Shown here: positions 30,624 through 39,802 of the stretch, piece after piece | Position numbering within the stretch: position 1 is the stretch's first letter | Layout of the letters: every line of letters begins with the position of its first letter | Origin: an uncultured Tolumonas sp. | Lineage (GTDB): Bacteria > Pseudomonadota > Gammaproteobacteria > Enterobacterales > Aeromonadaceae | Length of the DNA stretch: 61,476 bases | Assembly: GCF_963676665.1 (NCBI RefSeq) | Contig: NZ_OY781373.1 | Location: forward strand, 415,001 to 476,476 | Direction: 5' to 3' | The notes under the pieces: model-generated | What the model was told of the DNA's origin: nothing | The model's database searches: none | The model's input: the letters and a program-made list of their open reading frames with translations, nothing else | Program-made: the position numbers and the translations under genes

Positions 30624-31816
30624 GCTGCATTATTCCGATCGAGTGTTTGCAACAGGTTAGCCTTAGAAATCAGACCAACATAAAAACCATCGTTATCGAC
30701 GACAGGCACCTGACAAGGTGATCCGGCAACAAGCCCAATAAGTTCATTGACGGGTGTATCTGCCAGAATGGGTTGTGGAATCTCCAGCAAGGCTTCGTCA
30801 AGCGGGCGTTTGTAGATAGCCGCCTTTTCGAGCGATTCAATAGAAACCACACCAATGAATCGTCGACTGCGATCGATGACATAACCGAATTCACGATCTT
30901 GATCTTTCAGTTGTTTCAGTGCTGCAACCGGGCCATTGGTGGCGTGTTTTTTGATGAGAGGAATTTGACGCCGACTCGCCACATCGCGGGCAGAGAAAAC
31001 ATGGGCCAAATCCACACCCCGGAAAAAGGCTCGGACATAATCGTTGGCAGGATTATTTAATATTTCATCAGGACAGCCGACCTGGATCAGTTCTCCGTCT
31101 TGCATGATGGCGATGCGATCACCAATACGCATTGCTTCATCCAGATCGTGAGAGATAAAGACAATGGTGCGTTGATGTTTGCTTTGTAATTTGAGTAATT
31201 CATCCTGCATTTCTGTTCGGATCAGCGGATCTAACGCAGAGAAAGCTTCATCCATCAATAACACATCAGGGTCATTGGCCAATGCCCGAGCCAGACCAAC
31301 ACGCTGTTTCATACCACCCGATAATTCATCGGGGTATGAGTCTGCGCACTGTGCCAGGCCAACTTGTTCCAAAGCGATCAATGCGCGTGCATCACGTGTT
31401 TCTTTGTCGATACCGGCTAGTTCCAGTCCAAAACCGGTATTTTCTAACACGCTCATATGAGGCATCAGGGCAAAGGACTGAAAAACCATGCTGATTTTAG
31501 TGCGGCGGACGTGGCGTAGTGCATCGTTCGAAATGGCGGCGATATCTTCACCATCTAATAAGACCTGACCCCGCGTGGGTTCTATCAAACGATTCAGCAG
31601 ACGGACTAAGGTTGATTTGCCTGAGCCGGATAAGCCCATGATGACAAAGATTTCACCTTCCTCAATGGTCAGACTGACATCTTGTACCGCCACAGTTGTG
31701 TGGTTTTTTTTGAATATCTCGGTTTTATTCAGGCCTTTATGCAGTAATTTAAAAGCCTGTTCAGGATGTTCGCCAAACATCTTGAACAGGTTTTTCACTT
31801 CCAGTTTTATGGTCAT
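30620..31816 (-). CDS. proV: Glycine betaine/proline-betaine ABC transporter ATP-binding subunit
   Basis: A 398-residue ATPase. Walker A is GLSGSGKST (61-69), followed by the signature [15 protein letters not shown] and Walker [12 protein letters not shown]. The C-terminal third contains two CBS domains (about 280-395), the osmosensing/regulatory module of ProV and OpuA. A GGGGA ribosome site precedes the ATG at 31816. It is the first gene of proVWX, preceded by a 325-bp regulatory region with an 18-bp palindrome. Confidence 0.95.
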   Translation of the reverse strand: MTIKLEVKNLFKMFGEHPEQAFKLLHKGLNKTEIFKKNHTTVAVQDVSLTIEEGEIFVIMGLSGSGKSTLVRLLNRLIEPTRGQVLLDGEDIAAISNDALRHVRRTKISMVFQSFALMPHMSVLENTGFGLELAGIDKETRDARALIALEQVGLAQCADSYPDELSGGMKQRVGLARALANDPDVLLMDEAFSALDPLIRTEMQDELLKLQSKHQRTIVFISHDLDEAMRIGDRIAIMQDGELIQVGCPDEILNNPANDYVRAFFRGVDLAHVFSARDVASRRQIPLIKKHATNGPVAALKQLKDQDREFGYVIDRSRRFIGVVSIESLEKAAIYKRPLDEALLEIPQPILADTPVNELIGLVAGSPCQVPVVDNDGFYVGLISKANLLQTLDRNNAA

Positions 31817-32141
31817 GAATCCCCTTGTTTTACTCGTTAAGAAAATGAATAGCCATGTAAATACATAGCAATACGATCATTTATAACCATAAAGCAATAT
31901 TCTCATATTTCAAGGAAATACAAGCAAAAACAAGAGCTAATTTATTTATGTTGTTGTTTTAATTGCAATTAAAATCAATCGCAATGCATTGTATTTTTGT
32001 TGTTTGTCTGGAGAAGAAGAGAGGGGATCATCAAAAAATAAAGTAAATTACTTGTTATAGCTAAGTAATTTAAGGGGCAACCAAGGTAGAAAAATCGAAT
32101 AAACATGAAGCAGAAAAGCGAGGGTAAATGGCGAGGAGAAT
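31817..32141. promoter_or_regulatory. AT-rich regulatory region upstream of proVWX
   Basis: No gene is seen in these 325 bp between the MarR gene and proV. The region is AT-rich. It holds an 18-bp perfect palindrome TTTTAATTGCAATTAAAA at 31957-31974 and a smaller one, AAGTAAATTACTT, at 32041-32053. These are candidate sites for the upstream MarR regulator or for nucleoid proteins that control osmotic genes. Confidence 0.55.
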
Positions 32142-32624
32142 TCACTCGCCGGATCGAGTAAGTTCTCCGCTGTCCAGCATGGGAGCTGTACGGGTGTCTG
32201 GTGCTTCGAGTAGTTCAGCGATACATTCCAAAGAACCAATCAATAGTGATTGTTCCCAATCTTTCTTATTTTGAAAACGTTCGATAAAACGACTCTGTAA
32301 GGTGTCTGGTGCTGAGTTCAGACGAGCAACACCATCGGCAGTAAGCTGGATCCAGACTTTGCGCTTATCGAGTTGATTTCGCTGTCGTTCCACCAGTTTT
32401 TTGTTTTCCAGTCGATCTAAAATGCTGGTGACCGTTGCTTGCGCCAGATCCATGCGATTCGCCAGCGTGCCTGTTGTCATTGGCTGTTCGGCCTGCAGCG
32501 TTTGCAATATAAGCAATTGTGGTAATGTCAGGCCAGATAATTGGCTCAGTTCTTTTTCATTCTGGTCGATGGTCCGGATGATGCGGCGCAGTGTGCTGAG
32601 TACAGCCATGCTTTTGTGATTCAT
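32142..32624 (-). CDS. MarR family transcriptional regulator
   Basis: A 160-residue winged-helix regulator. The recognition region MTTGTLANRMDLAQATVTSILDRLENKKLVER and wing residues RQRNQLDKRKVWIQLT are typical. It lies just upstream of proVWX in the same direction and divergent from coaBC. MarR-type EctR proteins govern ectoine genes in other halotolerant bacteria, so control of proVWX here is plausible but inferred. The start is ATG at 32624. Confidence 0.88.
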   Translation of the reverse strand: MNHKSMAVLSTLRRIIRTIDQNEKELSQLSGLTLPQLLILQTLQAEQPMTTGTLANRMDLAQATVTSILDRLENKKLVERQRNQLDKRKVWIQLTADGVARLNSAPDTLQSRFIERFQNKKDWEQSLLIGSLECIAELLEAPDTRTAPMLDSGELTRSGE

Positions 32625-32731
32625 GAAGTTGATTGGGCGCTGAGAACGATGGAATTATCGATTAGGGTAGCATGGAATTAAATGGCATCCATCATGTACT
32701 ATGCCTGCAGATGAAAAATGAGGATGATGTG

Positions 32732-33940
32732 ATGTCACTAAAGCAGAAACGGATCCTGCTCGGTGTAACCGGCGGGATCGCGGCCTATAAGGCTGCAGAA
32801 ATTGTTCGCCGTCTGCGCGAACTCGGGGCGGACGTTCGTGTCGTCATGACCGATGCCGCGAAAGAGTTTATTACACCGCTGACTTTACAGGCGGTATCCG
32901 GCCATATCGTGGCGAATAGTATGTTTGATCCGCAGGCAGAAGCGGGAATGGGGCATATTGAGCTGGCAAAATGGGCTGATCTGGTGCTGGTTGCACCGGC
33001 GACGGCTAATGTTATCTCGCGTCTGACCACTGGCATGGGGGATGAGTTATTGACCACGCTGTGTCTGGCCAGTACCGCACCATTAGCAATTGCCCCTGCG
33101 ATGAATATGCAGATGTATCTGCATGCCGCCACACAAAATAATTTGCAGGTGCTGGCGCAACGCGGTGTGCAGATCTGGGGGCCGGGTATCGGTGCTCAGG
33201 CCTGTGGGGATGTCGGCCCAGGACGGATGTTAGATCCGCTGGATATCGTGGCTGAAGTGGTGAAATTTTTCCAACCTGCACAGCACGGTGATCTTTCTTT
33301 TCTGATTACGGCAGGCCCAACCCGTGAAGCGATCGATCCGGTACGCTATATCAGTAACCACAGCTCCGGCAAGATGGGCTTTGCACTGGCGGAAGCGGCT
33401 GCGGCTTTAGGGGCGAAAGTCACGCTGGTGGCAGGCCCTGTCAATCTGCCAACACCCAAAGGGGTCGTGCGTATCGACGTAGAAAGTGCGCTGGAGATGC
33501 AGGCCGCGGTTGAAGCACAAGTGGCTGATCATTCAATTTTTATCGGTTGTGCCGCAGTAGCGGATTACCGGATGGAATCAGTGGCTGCGCAGAAAATGAA
33601 GAAACAGGCTGACAGCGATACGCTGACACTCCAACTAGTCAAAAATCCTGACATCATTGCGGGTGTTGCCGCGCGCGCCGATAAACCTTTTGTGGTAGGC
33701 TTCGCCGCCGAAACGCAGGATGTGGCTCGTTATGCGCTGGATAAATTACAGCGTAAAGGGCTCGATATGATCGCTGCGAACGATGTCAGCCGCGCAGAGC
33801 AGGGCTTTAATGCCGATCAGAATGCTTTAACCGTGTTCTGGCAAAATGCACAGCAAGAACTGCCTCTGGCCAGCAAACAGCAAGTGGCTCAGCAACTTAT
33901 TTCATTAATTATTAAGCGCTATCAACATGAAACAAATTGA
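32732..33940 (+). CDS. coaBC: Bifunctional phosphopantothenoylcysteine decarboxylase / phosphopantothenate-cysteine ligase
   Basis: A 403-residue enzyme making 4'-phosphopantetheine for coenzyme A. The flavin-dependent CoaC half has [11 protein letters not shown] and APAMN motifs. The CoaB half has [24 protein letters not shown] and [11 protein letters not shown]. The ATG at 32732 has a GAGGA ribosome site; upstream codons lack similarity. It overlaps dut by 14 bp, an operon conserved in enterics. Confidence 0.95.
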   Translation: MSLKQKRILLGVTGGIAAYKAAEIVRRLRELGADVRVVMTDAAKEFITPLTLQAVSGHIVANSMFDPQAEAGMGHIELAKWADLVLVAPATANVISRLTTGMGDELLTTLCLASTAPLAIAPAMNMQMYLHAATQNNLQVLAQRGVQIWGPGIGAQACGDVGPGRMLDPLDIVAEVVKFFQPAQHGDLSFLITAGPTREAIDPVRYISNHSSGKMGFALAEAAAALGAKVTLVAGPVNLPTPKGVVRIDVESALEMQAAVEAQVADHSIFIGCAAVADYRMESVAAQKMKKQADSDTLTLQLVKNPDIIAGVAARADKPFVVGFAAETQDVARYALDKLQRKGLDMIAANDVSRAEQGFNADQNALTVFWQNAQQELPLASKQQVAQQLISLIIKRYQHETN

Positions 33941-34382
33941 ACTGAAAATCCTCGATGCCCGCATCGGCAACGAATTTCCATTACCTGAATACGCGACACC
34001 TGGCTCTGCTGGTTTAGATCTGCGCGCTTGTCTCGATGAATCAGTCGAACTGGTGCCCGGTGATACCAAACTGATCCCAACCGGATTGGCTATTCATATC
34101 GCAGATCCAAGTCTGTGTGCCACTATTCTGCCGCGTTCTGGTTTAGGTCATAAACACGGTATTGTATTGGGCAATTTGGTCGGTCTGATCGACTCTGACT
34201 ACCAAGGTCAGTTGATGGTATCAGTATGGAATCGCGGTAATACTACTTTTACCATTCAGCCCGGTGAGCGCATTGCACAATTGGTGTTTATGCCAGTGGT
34301 GCAGGCGAGTTTTAATATCGTTGATGAGTTTGACTCATCAGAACGTGGTGAAGGTGGTTTCGGCTCGTCTGGTCGTCACTAA
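33927..34382 (+). CDS. dut: Deoxyuridine triphosphatase (dUTPase)
   Basis: A 151-residue trimeric dUTPase. The family motifs are present in order: [38 protein letters not shown], and the C-terminal P-loop-like [12 protein letters not shown]. It overlaps the coaBC end, so translation is probably coupled. It is followed by a 13-bp perfect hairpin. Confidence 0.96.
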   Translation: MKQIELKILDARIGNEFPLPEYATPGSAGLDLRACLDESVELVPGDTKLIPTGLAIHIADPSLCATILPRSGLGHKHGIVLGNLVGLIDSDYQGQLMVSVWNRGNTTFTIQPGERIAQLVFMPVVQASFNIVDEFDSSERGEGGFGSSGRH

Positions 34383-34402
34383 TTTCCTGCTGATGCCAGT
34401 GT

Positions 34403-34430
34403 AAAGAAGAGTGATTGATCACTCTTCTTT
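34403..34430. terminator. Hairpin downstream of dut
   Basis: A perfect 13-bp inverted repeat AAAGAAGAGTGAT/ATCACTCTTCTTT with a 2-base centre, 20 bases after dut. It resembles a bidirectional terminator. Confidence 0.7.
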
Positions 34431-34490
34431 ATGCCATAATTTGTATAGTTTTCGACAAGTTATGTATTGCAGATACAGGGAGAATGTCAG

Positions 34491-34535
34491 ATGGTTGATT
34501 ATATTCTGATGTTAATGAAATGGTTGGGTATGTAA
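34491..34535 (+). CDS. Possible 14-residue hydrophobic peptide
   Basis: ATG at 34491 preceded by GGGAG at eight bases opens a 14-codon frame, MVDYILMLMKWLGM. It sits between the dut hairpin and a plus-strand terminator at 34550-34580, in the place where slmA lies in related genomes. The sequence is amphipathic to hydrophobic. No conservation evidence is available, so this is only a candidate small protein or part of a small RNA. Confidence 0.22.
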   Translation: MVDYILMLMKWLGM

Positions 34536-34549
34536 TGTCCACATGAGAT

Positions 34550-34580
34550 ATACAGGCCAGCCTAACCAGCCTGTATTTTT
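34550..34580 (+). terminator. Plus-strand terminator between dut and pyrE
   Basis: ATACAGGC/GCCTGTAT with an 11-base loop runs into TTTTT on the plus strand. pyrE is on the minus strand, so this ends a plus-strand transcript that lies past the dut hairpin. Confidence 0.7.
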
Positions 34581-34585
34581 AAGCA

Positions 34586-35227
34586 TTAAACGCCGTAACT
34601 GGCGCGATACTCTTTTACTTTTTCTAAATACACCGTCATCTCTGGCTGCGTTTCCAGATAGCTGATGAGATCGGCTAGCGTGATGATCGCAATGACCGGT
34701 GCATTGTAATCACGTTGCACTTCCTGAATCGCTGACAGTTCACCTTTGCCTTTTTCCTGACGATCTAATGCAATCAAGACACCAGCCAGTTCTGCACCAT
34801 TCGCATGGATCAGATCCATCGATTCACGAATGGCGGTGCCCGCGGTGATCACATCATCAACCAGCATGATACGGCCTTTTAATGGGCTGCCGACCAGATT
34901 GCCGCCTTCACCATGATCTTTGGCTTCTTTGCGATTAAAGCACCAAGGCACATCCTGATCATGCAATTCAGCTAACTGCACTGCCGTAGCCGAGGCAATT
35001 GGGATGCCTTTATACGCTGGCCCGAACAATACGTCGTAGTTGATCGCACTATCTACCAGTGCGGCGGCATAATAACGACCCAGTTTGGCCAGATCACGGC
35101 CAGAGTTAAACAAACCGGCATTGAAAAAATACGGGCTTTTCCGACCCGATTTCAGGGTGAATTCGCCAAATTTCAATACCTGTTTTTCCAGGGCAAATTC
35201 AATAAACTCGCGCTGATATGCCTTCAT
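34586..35227 (-). CDS. pyrE: Orotate phosphoribosyltransferase
   Basis: Pyrimidine-biosynthesis enzyme of 213 aa joining orotate and PRPP to OMP. The N-terminus [29 protein letters not shown] and the PRPP loop [10 protein letters not shown] match E. coli PyrE end to end. The start is ATG at 35227 by alignment; the GTG at 35248 is less likely. It follows rph by 34 bases, the classic rph-pyrE pair. Confidence 0.96.
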   Translation of the reverse strand: MKAYQREFIEFALEKQVLKFGEFTLKSGRKSPYFFNAGLFNSGRDLAKLGRYYAAALVDSAINYDVLFGPAYKGIPIASATAVQLAELHDQDVPWCFNRKEAKDHGEGGNLVGSPLKGRIMLVDDVITAGTAIRESMDLIHANGAELAGVLIALDRQEKGKGELSAIQEVQRDYNAPVIAIITLADLISYLETQPEMTVYLEKVKEYRASYGV

Positions 35228-35261
35228 CGTGATTTCATTCCTTGTCACTTAAAATGTTAAA

Positions 35262-35975
35262 TTAAGCTAATGCCTGATGTTGTTGCGAAATGATCTGCTG
35301 AATACCCTGTTTACCCAGTTCCAGCAATTGCATCAGCTCTTCTTGCGAGAACGGCGCGCCTTCAGCGGTGCCTTGCACTTCGATCAGTTTACCGGTTTCA
35401 GTCATCACCAGATTCATGTCGGTTTCGGCGCTGGAGTCTTCGTCATAATCGAGATCGCAAACCGGAACACCATCATAAATACCAACAGACACTGCGGCGA
35501 CCATGAAGTTCAGCGGGTTGGTTTTCAGCGTGCCTTTGGCTTGTAACCAGTTCAGTGCGTCCACTAACGCCACACAAGCACCGGTGATCGACGCAGTGCG
35601 TGTACCACCATCGGCCTGTAATACATCGCAATCCACGGTAATGGTGTGTTCACCCAGTTTGGTTAAATCCACTGCCGCACGCAGGGAGCGCGCGATCAGA
35701 CGCTGAATTTCTAACGTCCGGCCACCTTGTTTACCGGAAGCTGCTTCACGGTGCATGCGTGAATGGGTGGAGCGTGGCAGCATACCGTATTCAGCGGTTA
35801 CCCAACCCTGGCCTTTTCCTTTCAGAAAACGCGGTACACCTTCGGTAACTGTGGCTGTGCACAGCACTTTGGTGCGACCAAATTCAACCAATACAGAACC
35901 TTCGGCATGACAGGTAAATTGACGGGTAATAGTGATAGGGCGTAGTTGTTCCGGCGTTCTTCCGCTTGGACGCAT
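35262..35975 (-). CDS. rph: Ribonuclease PH
   Basis: Phosphorolytic 3'-exoribonuclease of 237 aa that trims tRNA ends and structured RNAs. It begins [16 protein letters not shown] and contains the PH-domain segments [17 protein letters not shown] and [13 protein letters not shown]. It is full length, unlike the frameshifted E. coli K-12 allele. An AGGAA ribosome site precedes the ATG at 35975. It is divergent from yicC. Confidence 0.96.
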   Translation of the reverse strand: MRPSGRTPEQLRPITITRQFTCHAEGSVLVEFGRTKVLCTATVTEGVPRFLKGKGQGWVTAEYGMLPRSTHSRMHREAASGKQGGRTLEIQRLIARSLRAAVDLTKLGEHTITVDCDVLQADGGTRTASITGACVALVDALNWLQAKGTLKTNPLNFMVAAVSVGIYDGVPVCDLDYDEDSSAETDMNLVMTETGKLIEVQGTAEGAPFSQEELMQLLELGKQGIQQIISQQHQALA

Positions 35976-36101
35976 GATGATTCCTGGCTGATTAAATTGC
36001 CATGAATTATACGTGATCTATGTCTGCATTGCATGGCTACTGACGCCGTAGTGCGGGATGAGTATAATCGGTCTAATTTCACGCTAATCAAAGAGCACGC
36101 C

Positions 36102-36962
36102 ATGATCCATAGTATGACCGGTTACGCCCGCAAAGAATTCAAAGGTGACTGGGGAACGGCAGTCTGGGAAATCCGCTCCGTTAATCAACGTTATCTGGAA
36201 ACCTACTTCCGCTTGCCGGAATCGTTCCGCAATCTGGAGGCGGTGTTGCGTGAGCGTTTCCGTCAGGGATTAGAGCGCGGTAAAATTGAATGTAATCTGC
36301 GTTTTGAAAGTCAGGTTAGCCAAGGCCAGTTGCAAATCAATGAAGTGCTGGCGGAACAGCTGATTGATAATGCCTTATGGGTGATTGATCGTGCTGGGCA
36401 GGGGCAGTTAAATCCGGTTGATATTCTGCGTTGGCCAGGTGTGATGGAAGGCGAAGAGCAAGACATGGATGCGCTCAATGTCACGCTGCTCGCGGCATTT
36501 GATGAGGTATTCAAAGAGTTCATCGCAGCACGTCGTTCTGAAGGCGACAAATTAAAAGCCCTGCTGGAACAACGTCTGGAAGGGGTTGCAGTGGAAGCGG
36601 CGAAAGTGCGTGAACACATGCCGGCGATTCTGAACTGGCAGCGTCAGCGTTTGTTAGACCGTCTGGCTGAGGCCAAGGTTGAACTGGAAGCCACCCGCGT
36701 GGAGCAAGAAATAGTCATGCTGGCGCAAAAAATTGATGTTGCCGAAGAGCTGGATCGTCTGGACATGCATGTCACCGAAACCCGCAAGATCATCAGCAAA
36801 GGTGGGGCTTGCGGTCGTCGTCTGGATTTCATGATGCAGGAATTCAATCGTGAGTCGAACACATTAGCATCCAAATCAATTAATGCGGAAGTCACGCAAG
36901 CAGCCGTTGAGCTGAAAGTGTTGATTGAGCAGATGAGAGAGCAAATTCAGAACGTAGAATGA
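36102..36962 (+). CDS. yicC: YicC family endoribonuclease
   Basis: A 286-residue YicC protein; members cleave or help degrade small RNAs. The N-terminal MIHSMTGYARKE and C-terminal GGACGRRLDFMMQEFNRESNTLASKS blocks are the two family signatures. The ATG at 36102 is chosen by homology. Its last 19 bases form the left attachment repeat of the inserted island. The island supplies a TGA stop, while the displaced native end at the right repeat reads TAA, so the protein is unchanged. Confidence 0.95.
   Translation: MIHSMTGYARKEFKGDWGTAVWEIRSVNQRYLETYFRLPESFRNLEAVLRERFRQGLERGKIECNLRFESQVSQGQLQINEVLAEQLIDNALWVIDRAGQGQLNPVDILRWPGVMEGEEQDMDALNVTLLAAFDEVFKEFIAARRSEGDKLKALLEQRLEGVAVEAAKVREHMPAILNWQRQRLLDRLAEAKVELEATRVEQEIVMLAQKIDVAEELDRLDMHVTETRKIISKGGACGRRLDFMMQEFNRESNTLASKSINAEVTQAAVELKVLIEQMREQIQNVE
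36942..36960. repeat. attL: left 19-bp attachment repeat
   Basis: caaattcagaacgtagaat is the 3' end of yicC and is repeated perfectly at 49989-50007. The integrase gene starts 186 bases to its right. Confidence 0.9.
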
Positions 36963-36999
36963 TGTTTTTTGCTGTTTTTAAATGTATCGAGATTCAAGT

Positions 37000-37028
37000 A
37001 AGCCTATATATTTTATAGGCTTTTTTGT
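37000..37028 (+). terminator. Terminator at the island left end, after yicC
   Basis: GCCTATA/TATAGGC with a 5-base loop followed by TTTTTT. It is island DNA, so the island provides the transcription stop for yicC as well as its stop codon. Confidence 0.8.
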
Positions 37029-37067
37029 TTTTGTCTGTTCGGTTTCGTATTCGTCTGTGCTATAAAT

Positions 37068-37140
37068 ATTGGTACCAAGAGTGGATCCAATAAAAAATTG
37101 GTACCCAATCTAAAGAATCGTTGGTACCAAACCTACAGAG
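37068..37140. repeat. Left-end GGTACC repeats (candidate integrase arm sites)
   Basis: Three TTGGTACC elements at about 37069, 37098 and 37131 lie between attL and the integrase start, roughly 30 bp apart. The same motif recurs twice just inside attR (49895-49916). Arm-type sites for tyrosine integrases have this arrangement. Confidence 0.6.
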
Positions 37141-37146
37141 CACGGC

Positions 37147-38391
37147 ATGAACAATAAACAGTTGGATAAACTAATTCGAGAAGGAATAGAAGGTCGTTGG
37201 GCTATGGACGGCGGGCTTTATTTTCGGATTTCTTCGAGTGGTGCTGCCAGCTGGCAAATTCGATACACCAGTCCGGTTAATCAAAAGCGTTTATGGTTCA
37301 CGCTTGATGGTATCTATCCATATACGTCTATTGCTCAAGCAAGAGCTACAGCGGCACAGCTTAAAGTTCAGATCAAATCAGGATTTGATCCATTACTGGA
37401 AAAGAAACGTGCAGAGCAAGAAACAATTAAAACCGTCAATCATTTGTTTAATGACTGGTTTGAGCATGATGTTGAACGAAGAATCAAAAATACACAGATA
37501 CCCAAACGAATTTATTCTAAAGAGATAGCGCCTTATATCGGTGATTTGGCTGTTGCGTCGGTCAACCCTAGAGACATTAGATCGATCTTGCATTCTGTAT
37601 CCACCAGCGGAAGAAATGCTGTTGCAAATGATGCTCTGATGGTCTGTAAGCAACTGTTCAAGCATGCCATTAAACTTAATTTGATCGATTACAGCCCTGC
37701 TCAGGCATTTACGATGTCTGATGCTGGTGGTGCAGAGAAGAGTCGTGAACGATATTTGGAGCTCCATGAGTTAGAAAAGGTTTTTTCAGTATTAAAACAA
37801 CATCAAATTCAATTCACTCGGGATAACTATCTTGCGTTTGCATTATTGCTGACCCTTGGAGTTAGAAAGAATGAGCTAATTGCAGCTAGATGGGATGAAT
37901 TTGATTTTCAGCAGCAGCTTTGGCTTTTACCCGCAGAGAGAACCAAGACATCTACAGGAATATGCATTCCCTTACCGTCAGTGGTTGTTGCTTGGCTTAT
38001 GGAACTGAAGGTGCGTGCGTGTGGATCTGATTATCTATTCCCTTCCAGAAGATCAAGTAAACGTCGTGAATACATATCAAGCGATACGCTAAATCACGCA
38101 TTAGCAAAAATGTTCGGACAAAAGGTGGATAGTAATAAACAACCAACGCCTGATTACATCGGTCAGACTGGTGTCTCTCATTTTACTATTCACGACTTAC
38201 GGCGAACGTGTAGAAGCCTTCTTGCATCAATCGGCATTCAAAGCCATGTAGCAGAAAGATGTCTCAATCATAAATTAAAGGGTGTCGAAGGTATTTACAA
38301 TCGACATGACTATCTTGATGAGCGCAGAGATGCACTAAACCAATTATCAGATTTATTAGCACCAATCATTAACACTCGTTCCGAGGTATAA
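37147..38391 (+). CDS. Tyrosine recombinase, P4-type integrase
   Basis: A 414-residue integrase expected to move the island in and out of yicC. The N-terminal DUF4102-like region (about 1-90) is followed by a SAM-like core-binding domain and the catalytic domain. Catalytic residues are the arginine near 240 in LGVRKNEL, H349 and R352 in HDLRR, the histidine in LNHKL, and nucleophile Y384 in GIYNRHDY. The start ATG lies next to three GGTACC repeats that may also regulate it. The following gene starts one base after its stop. Confidence 0.93.
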   Translation: MNNKQLDKLIREGIEGRWAMDGGLYFRISSSGAASWQIRYTSPVNQKRLWFTLDGIYPYTSIAQARATAAQLKVQIKSGFDPLLEKKRAEQETIKTVNHLFNDWFEHDVERRIKNTQIPKRIYSKEIAPYIGDLAVASVNPRDIRSILHSVSTSGRNAVANDALMVCKQLFKHAIKLNLIDYSPAQAFTMSDAGGAEKSRERYLELHELEKVFSVLKQHQIQFTRDNYLAFALLLTLGVRKNELIAARWDEFDFQQQLWLLPAERTKTSTGICIPLPSVVVAWLMELKVRACGSDYLFPSRRSSKRREYISSDTLNHALAKMFGQKVDSNKQPTPDYIGQTGVSHFTIHDLRRTCRSLLASIGIQSHVAERCLNHKLKGVEGIYNRHDYLDERRDALNQLSDLLAPIINTRSEV

Positions 38392-38392
38392 A

Positions 38393-39061
38393 ATGAATAT
38401 TCTCCAAAAATATATTCAATTCATTGATGAAATTCTATCTGAATGTAATGAGGATAATATTGAAAAGAAGCATGCATTAACTTTTATACATGCGGGGTTA
38501 AATGCTATAGCTGAAGTTGAGAGCGAGCTTAAAATAATAAACGAGGTTCCTTTTGAGAGTCTTGGTAAAATTATTAGCCGAGATAGTGCTGGAAATGAGT
38601 TTGATAATCCCATGACCGATGATGATCCGTATTTAATGCTAGGTCAAAAGCTAGTGACAGCACTTTCTTTGTTGGGTGCGAAACAAACTTGTAAATATGT
38701 GAAAAAAATTCAGGGTAAAGAGTTGCTCCTTGCTACGGGCCATACATATCAACGATATGACAGCAGAAAAAGAAGGGAGTCGAAAGTTTCCGGTATTGCT
38801 GGTGGTATGAAAACTGTCGAACGTTTACAACCGCTGATGGATGAAATTAAAAGGCTATTCATTTTGGTTAAAAATGAAAATCCAAGTCAAACTTTAAAAT
38901 ACTACACTCAGAAAATACAGCCGGATGTAGATAAATTTATCTCTTTAAATCCCCAAAAATACGGTGATATCGGTTCGCGTGATACTCGTACGGGGTTGAA
39001 AGATACATTTGGATATATTAATCGCAAAGTTAGTAGTATGAATAAGGAACTAAAACTATAA
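38393..39061 (+). CDS. Hypothetical protein coupled to the integrase
   Basis: An uncharacterised 222-residue, lysine-rich and AT-rich protein, mostly helical by eye, with no signal peptide or membrane segment. Its ATG is one base past the integrase stop, with a GAGG ribosome site inside the integrase end, so it is translationally coupled. I recognise no domain. The placement suggests a role in integration, excision or mobilisation, but defence is equally possible. Confidence 0.7.
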   Translation: MNILQKYIQFIDEILSECNEDNIEKKHALTFIHAGLNAIAEVESELKIINEVPFESLGKIISRDSAGNEFDNPMTDDDPYLMLGQKLVTALSLLGAKQTCKYVKKIQGKELLLATGHTYQRYDSRKRRESKVSGIAGGMKTVERLQPLMDEIKRLFILVKNENPSQTLKYYTQKIQPDVDKFISLNPQKYGDIGSRDTRTGLKDTFGYINRKVSSMNKELKL

Positions 39062-39108
39062 CCCACCCCCCTCCTGTGATTTTCATCTCATAGGTTACAG
39101 ACCAGAAT

Positions 39109-39149
39109 CCTCTCGAACTCCACGGAACAGCTGTGGATAGTATGAGAGG
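39109..39149 (+). promoter_or_regulatory. Hairpin covering the ribosome site of the AlpA-like gene
   Basis: CCTCTC (39109-39114) pairs with GAGAGG (39144-39149), which is the ribosome site of the ATG at 39157. Inside it TCCAC (39119-39123) pairs with GTGGA (39133-39137). The fold would hide the ribosome site until opened by a protein, temperature or coupled translation. Confidence 0.5.
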
Positions 39150-39156
39150 ATTTTTT

Positions 39157-39375
39157 ATGTATTCAGAAACTAAACGTCAGAGCATTTTGACTCAGTATGG
39201 TTACTTGCATGATCGCCTTGTTCGTGAAGCAGAGCGCAAAGAAATTACATCAATATCAAGAACCCACGCATGGCAACTGGAAAAGTCAGGTGATTTTCCT
39301 GCACGCAAGAAACTTGGTCTTAGCAGTTGTGCATGGTTGTTATCAGACCTGCTGTTGTGGATCCACTCACGGTAA
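39157..39375 (+). CDS. AlpA-family small DNA-binding protein (candidate excision factor)
   Basis: A 72-residue protein with the MerR/AlpA-like winged helix: ISRTHAWQLEKSGDFPARKKLG followed by SSCAWLLSDLLLWIHSR. AlpA-like proteins of integrative islands activate or act as excisionases. The start is ATG at 39157 with GAGAGGA seven bases upstream; GTG at 39133 and ATG at 39142 lie inside the hairpin that covers this site. It is 21 bases before a second AlpA-like gene. Confidence 0.8.
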   Translation: MYSETKRQSILTQYGYLHDRLVREAERKEITSISRTHAWQLEKSGDFPARKKLGLSSCAWLLSDLLLWIHSR

Positions 39376-39396
39376 CAATGAAGGTTATGTTGATAC

Positions 39397-39624
39397 ATGA
39401 AGAAAAGCAGACGTAATAAATTTCATGAGTTCTTAGTCAGTAATTTACCAGAACCAGAATCGATCATTAGAACACCTGAATTGATGGTGATATTGAACAG
39501 ATCGAGGTCAACGATTAGTCGGTGGGTGGAGAAAAAACAGTTACCAGAACCATTAAGACATGACAATGGTCAATTAATTGGATGGCGGCGTAAAGAGATA
39601 AATTCATTTTTGAATAAACCATAA
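39397..39624 (+). CDS. Second AlpA-like small DNA-binding protein
   Basis: A 75-residue basic protein with the same type of motif, IRTPELMVILNRSRSTISRWVEKKQLPEPLR followed by IGWRRKEINSFL. The RSRSTISRWV segment is the recognition helix. The ribosome site is weak, so it may be coupled to the gene before it. It is followed by a strong terminator. Two such proteins in a row may form a regulator and excisionase pair. Confidence 0.78.
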   Translation: MKKSRRNKFHEFLVSNLPEPESIIRTPELMVILNRSRSTISRWVEKKQLPEPLRHDNGQLIGWRRKEINSFLNKP

Positions 39625-39640
39625 ATTAGATCAAAACATG

Positions 39641-39664
39641 AAGGCCAGTATTGGCCTTTTTTTT
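39641..39664 (+). terminator. Terminator after the AlpA-like pair
   Basis: AAGGCCA/TGGCCTT with a GTAT loop followed by eight T. Confidence 0.9.
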
Positions 39665-39802
39665 GAAGCAAAATGACGCAATTTGACACACCTAAGTCGT
39701 TTTTTACCAAGTATTTTAGAATCTGAATTTAGGTCTTAAGCCTTTGCTGGTAAGGGATCGAAGGTTATTGCTGGCTCTGGATAGTTACAGGATATTAATT
39801 AT

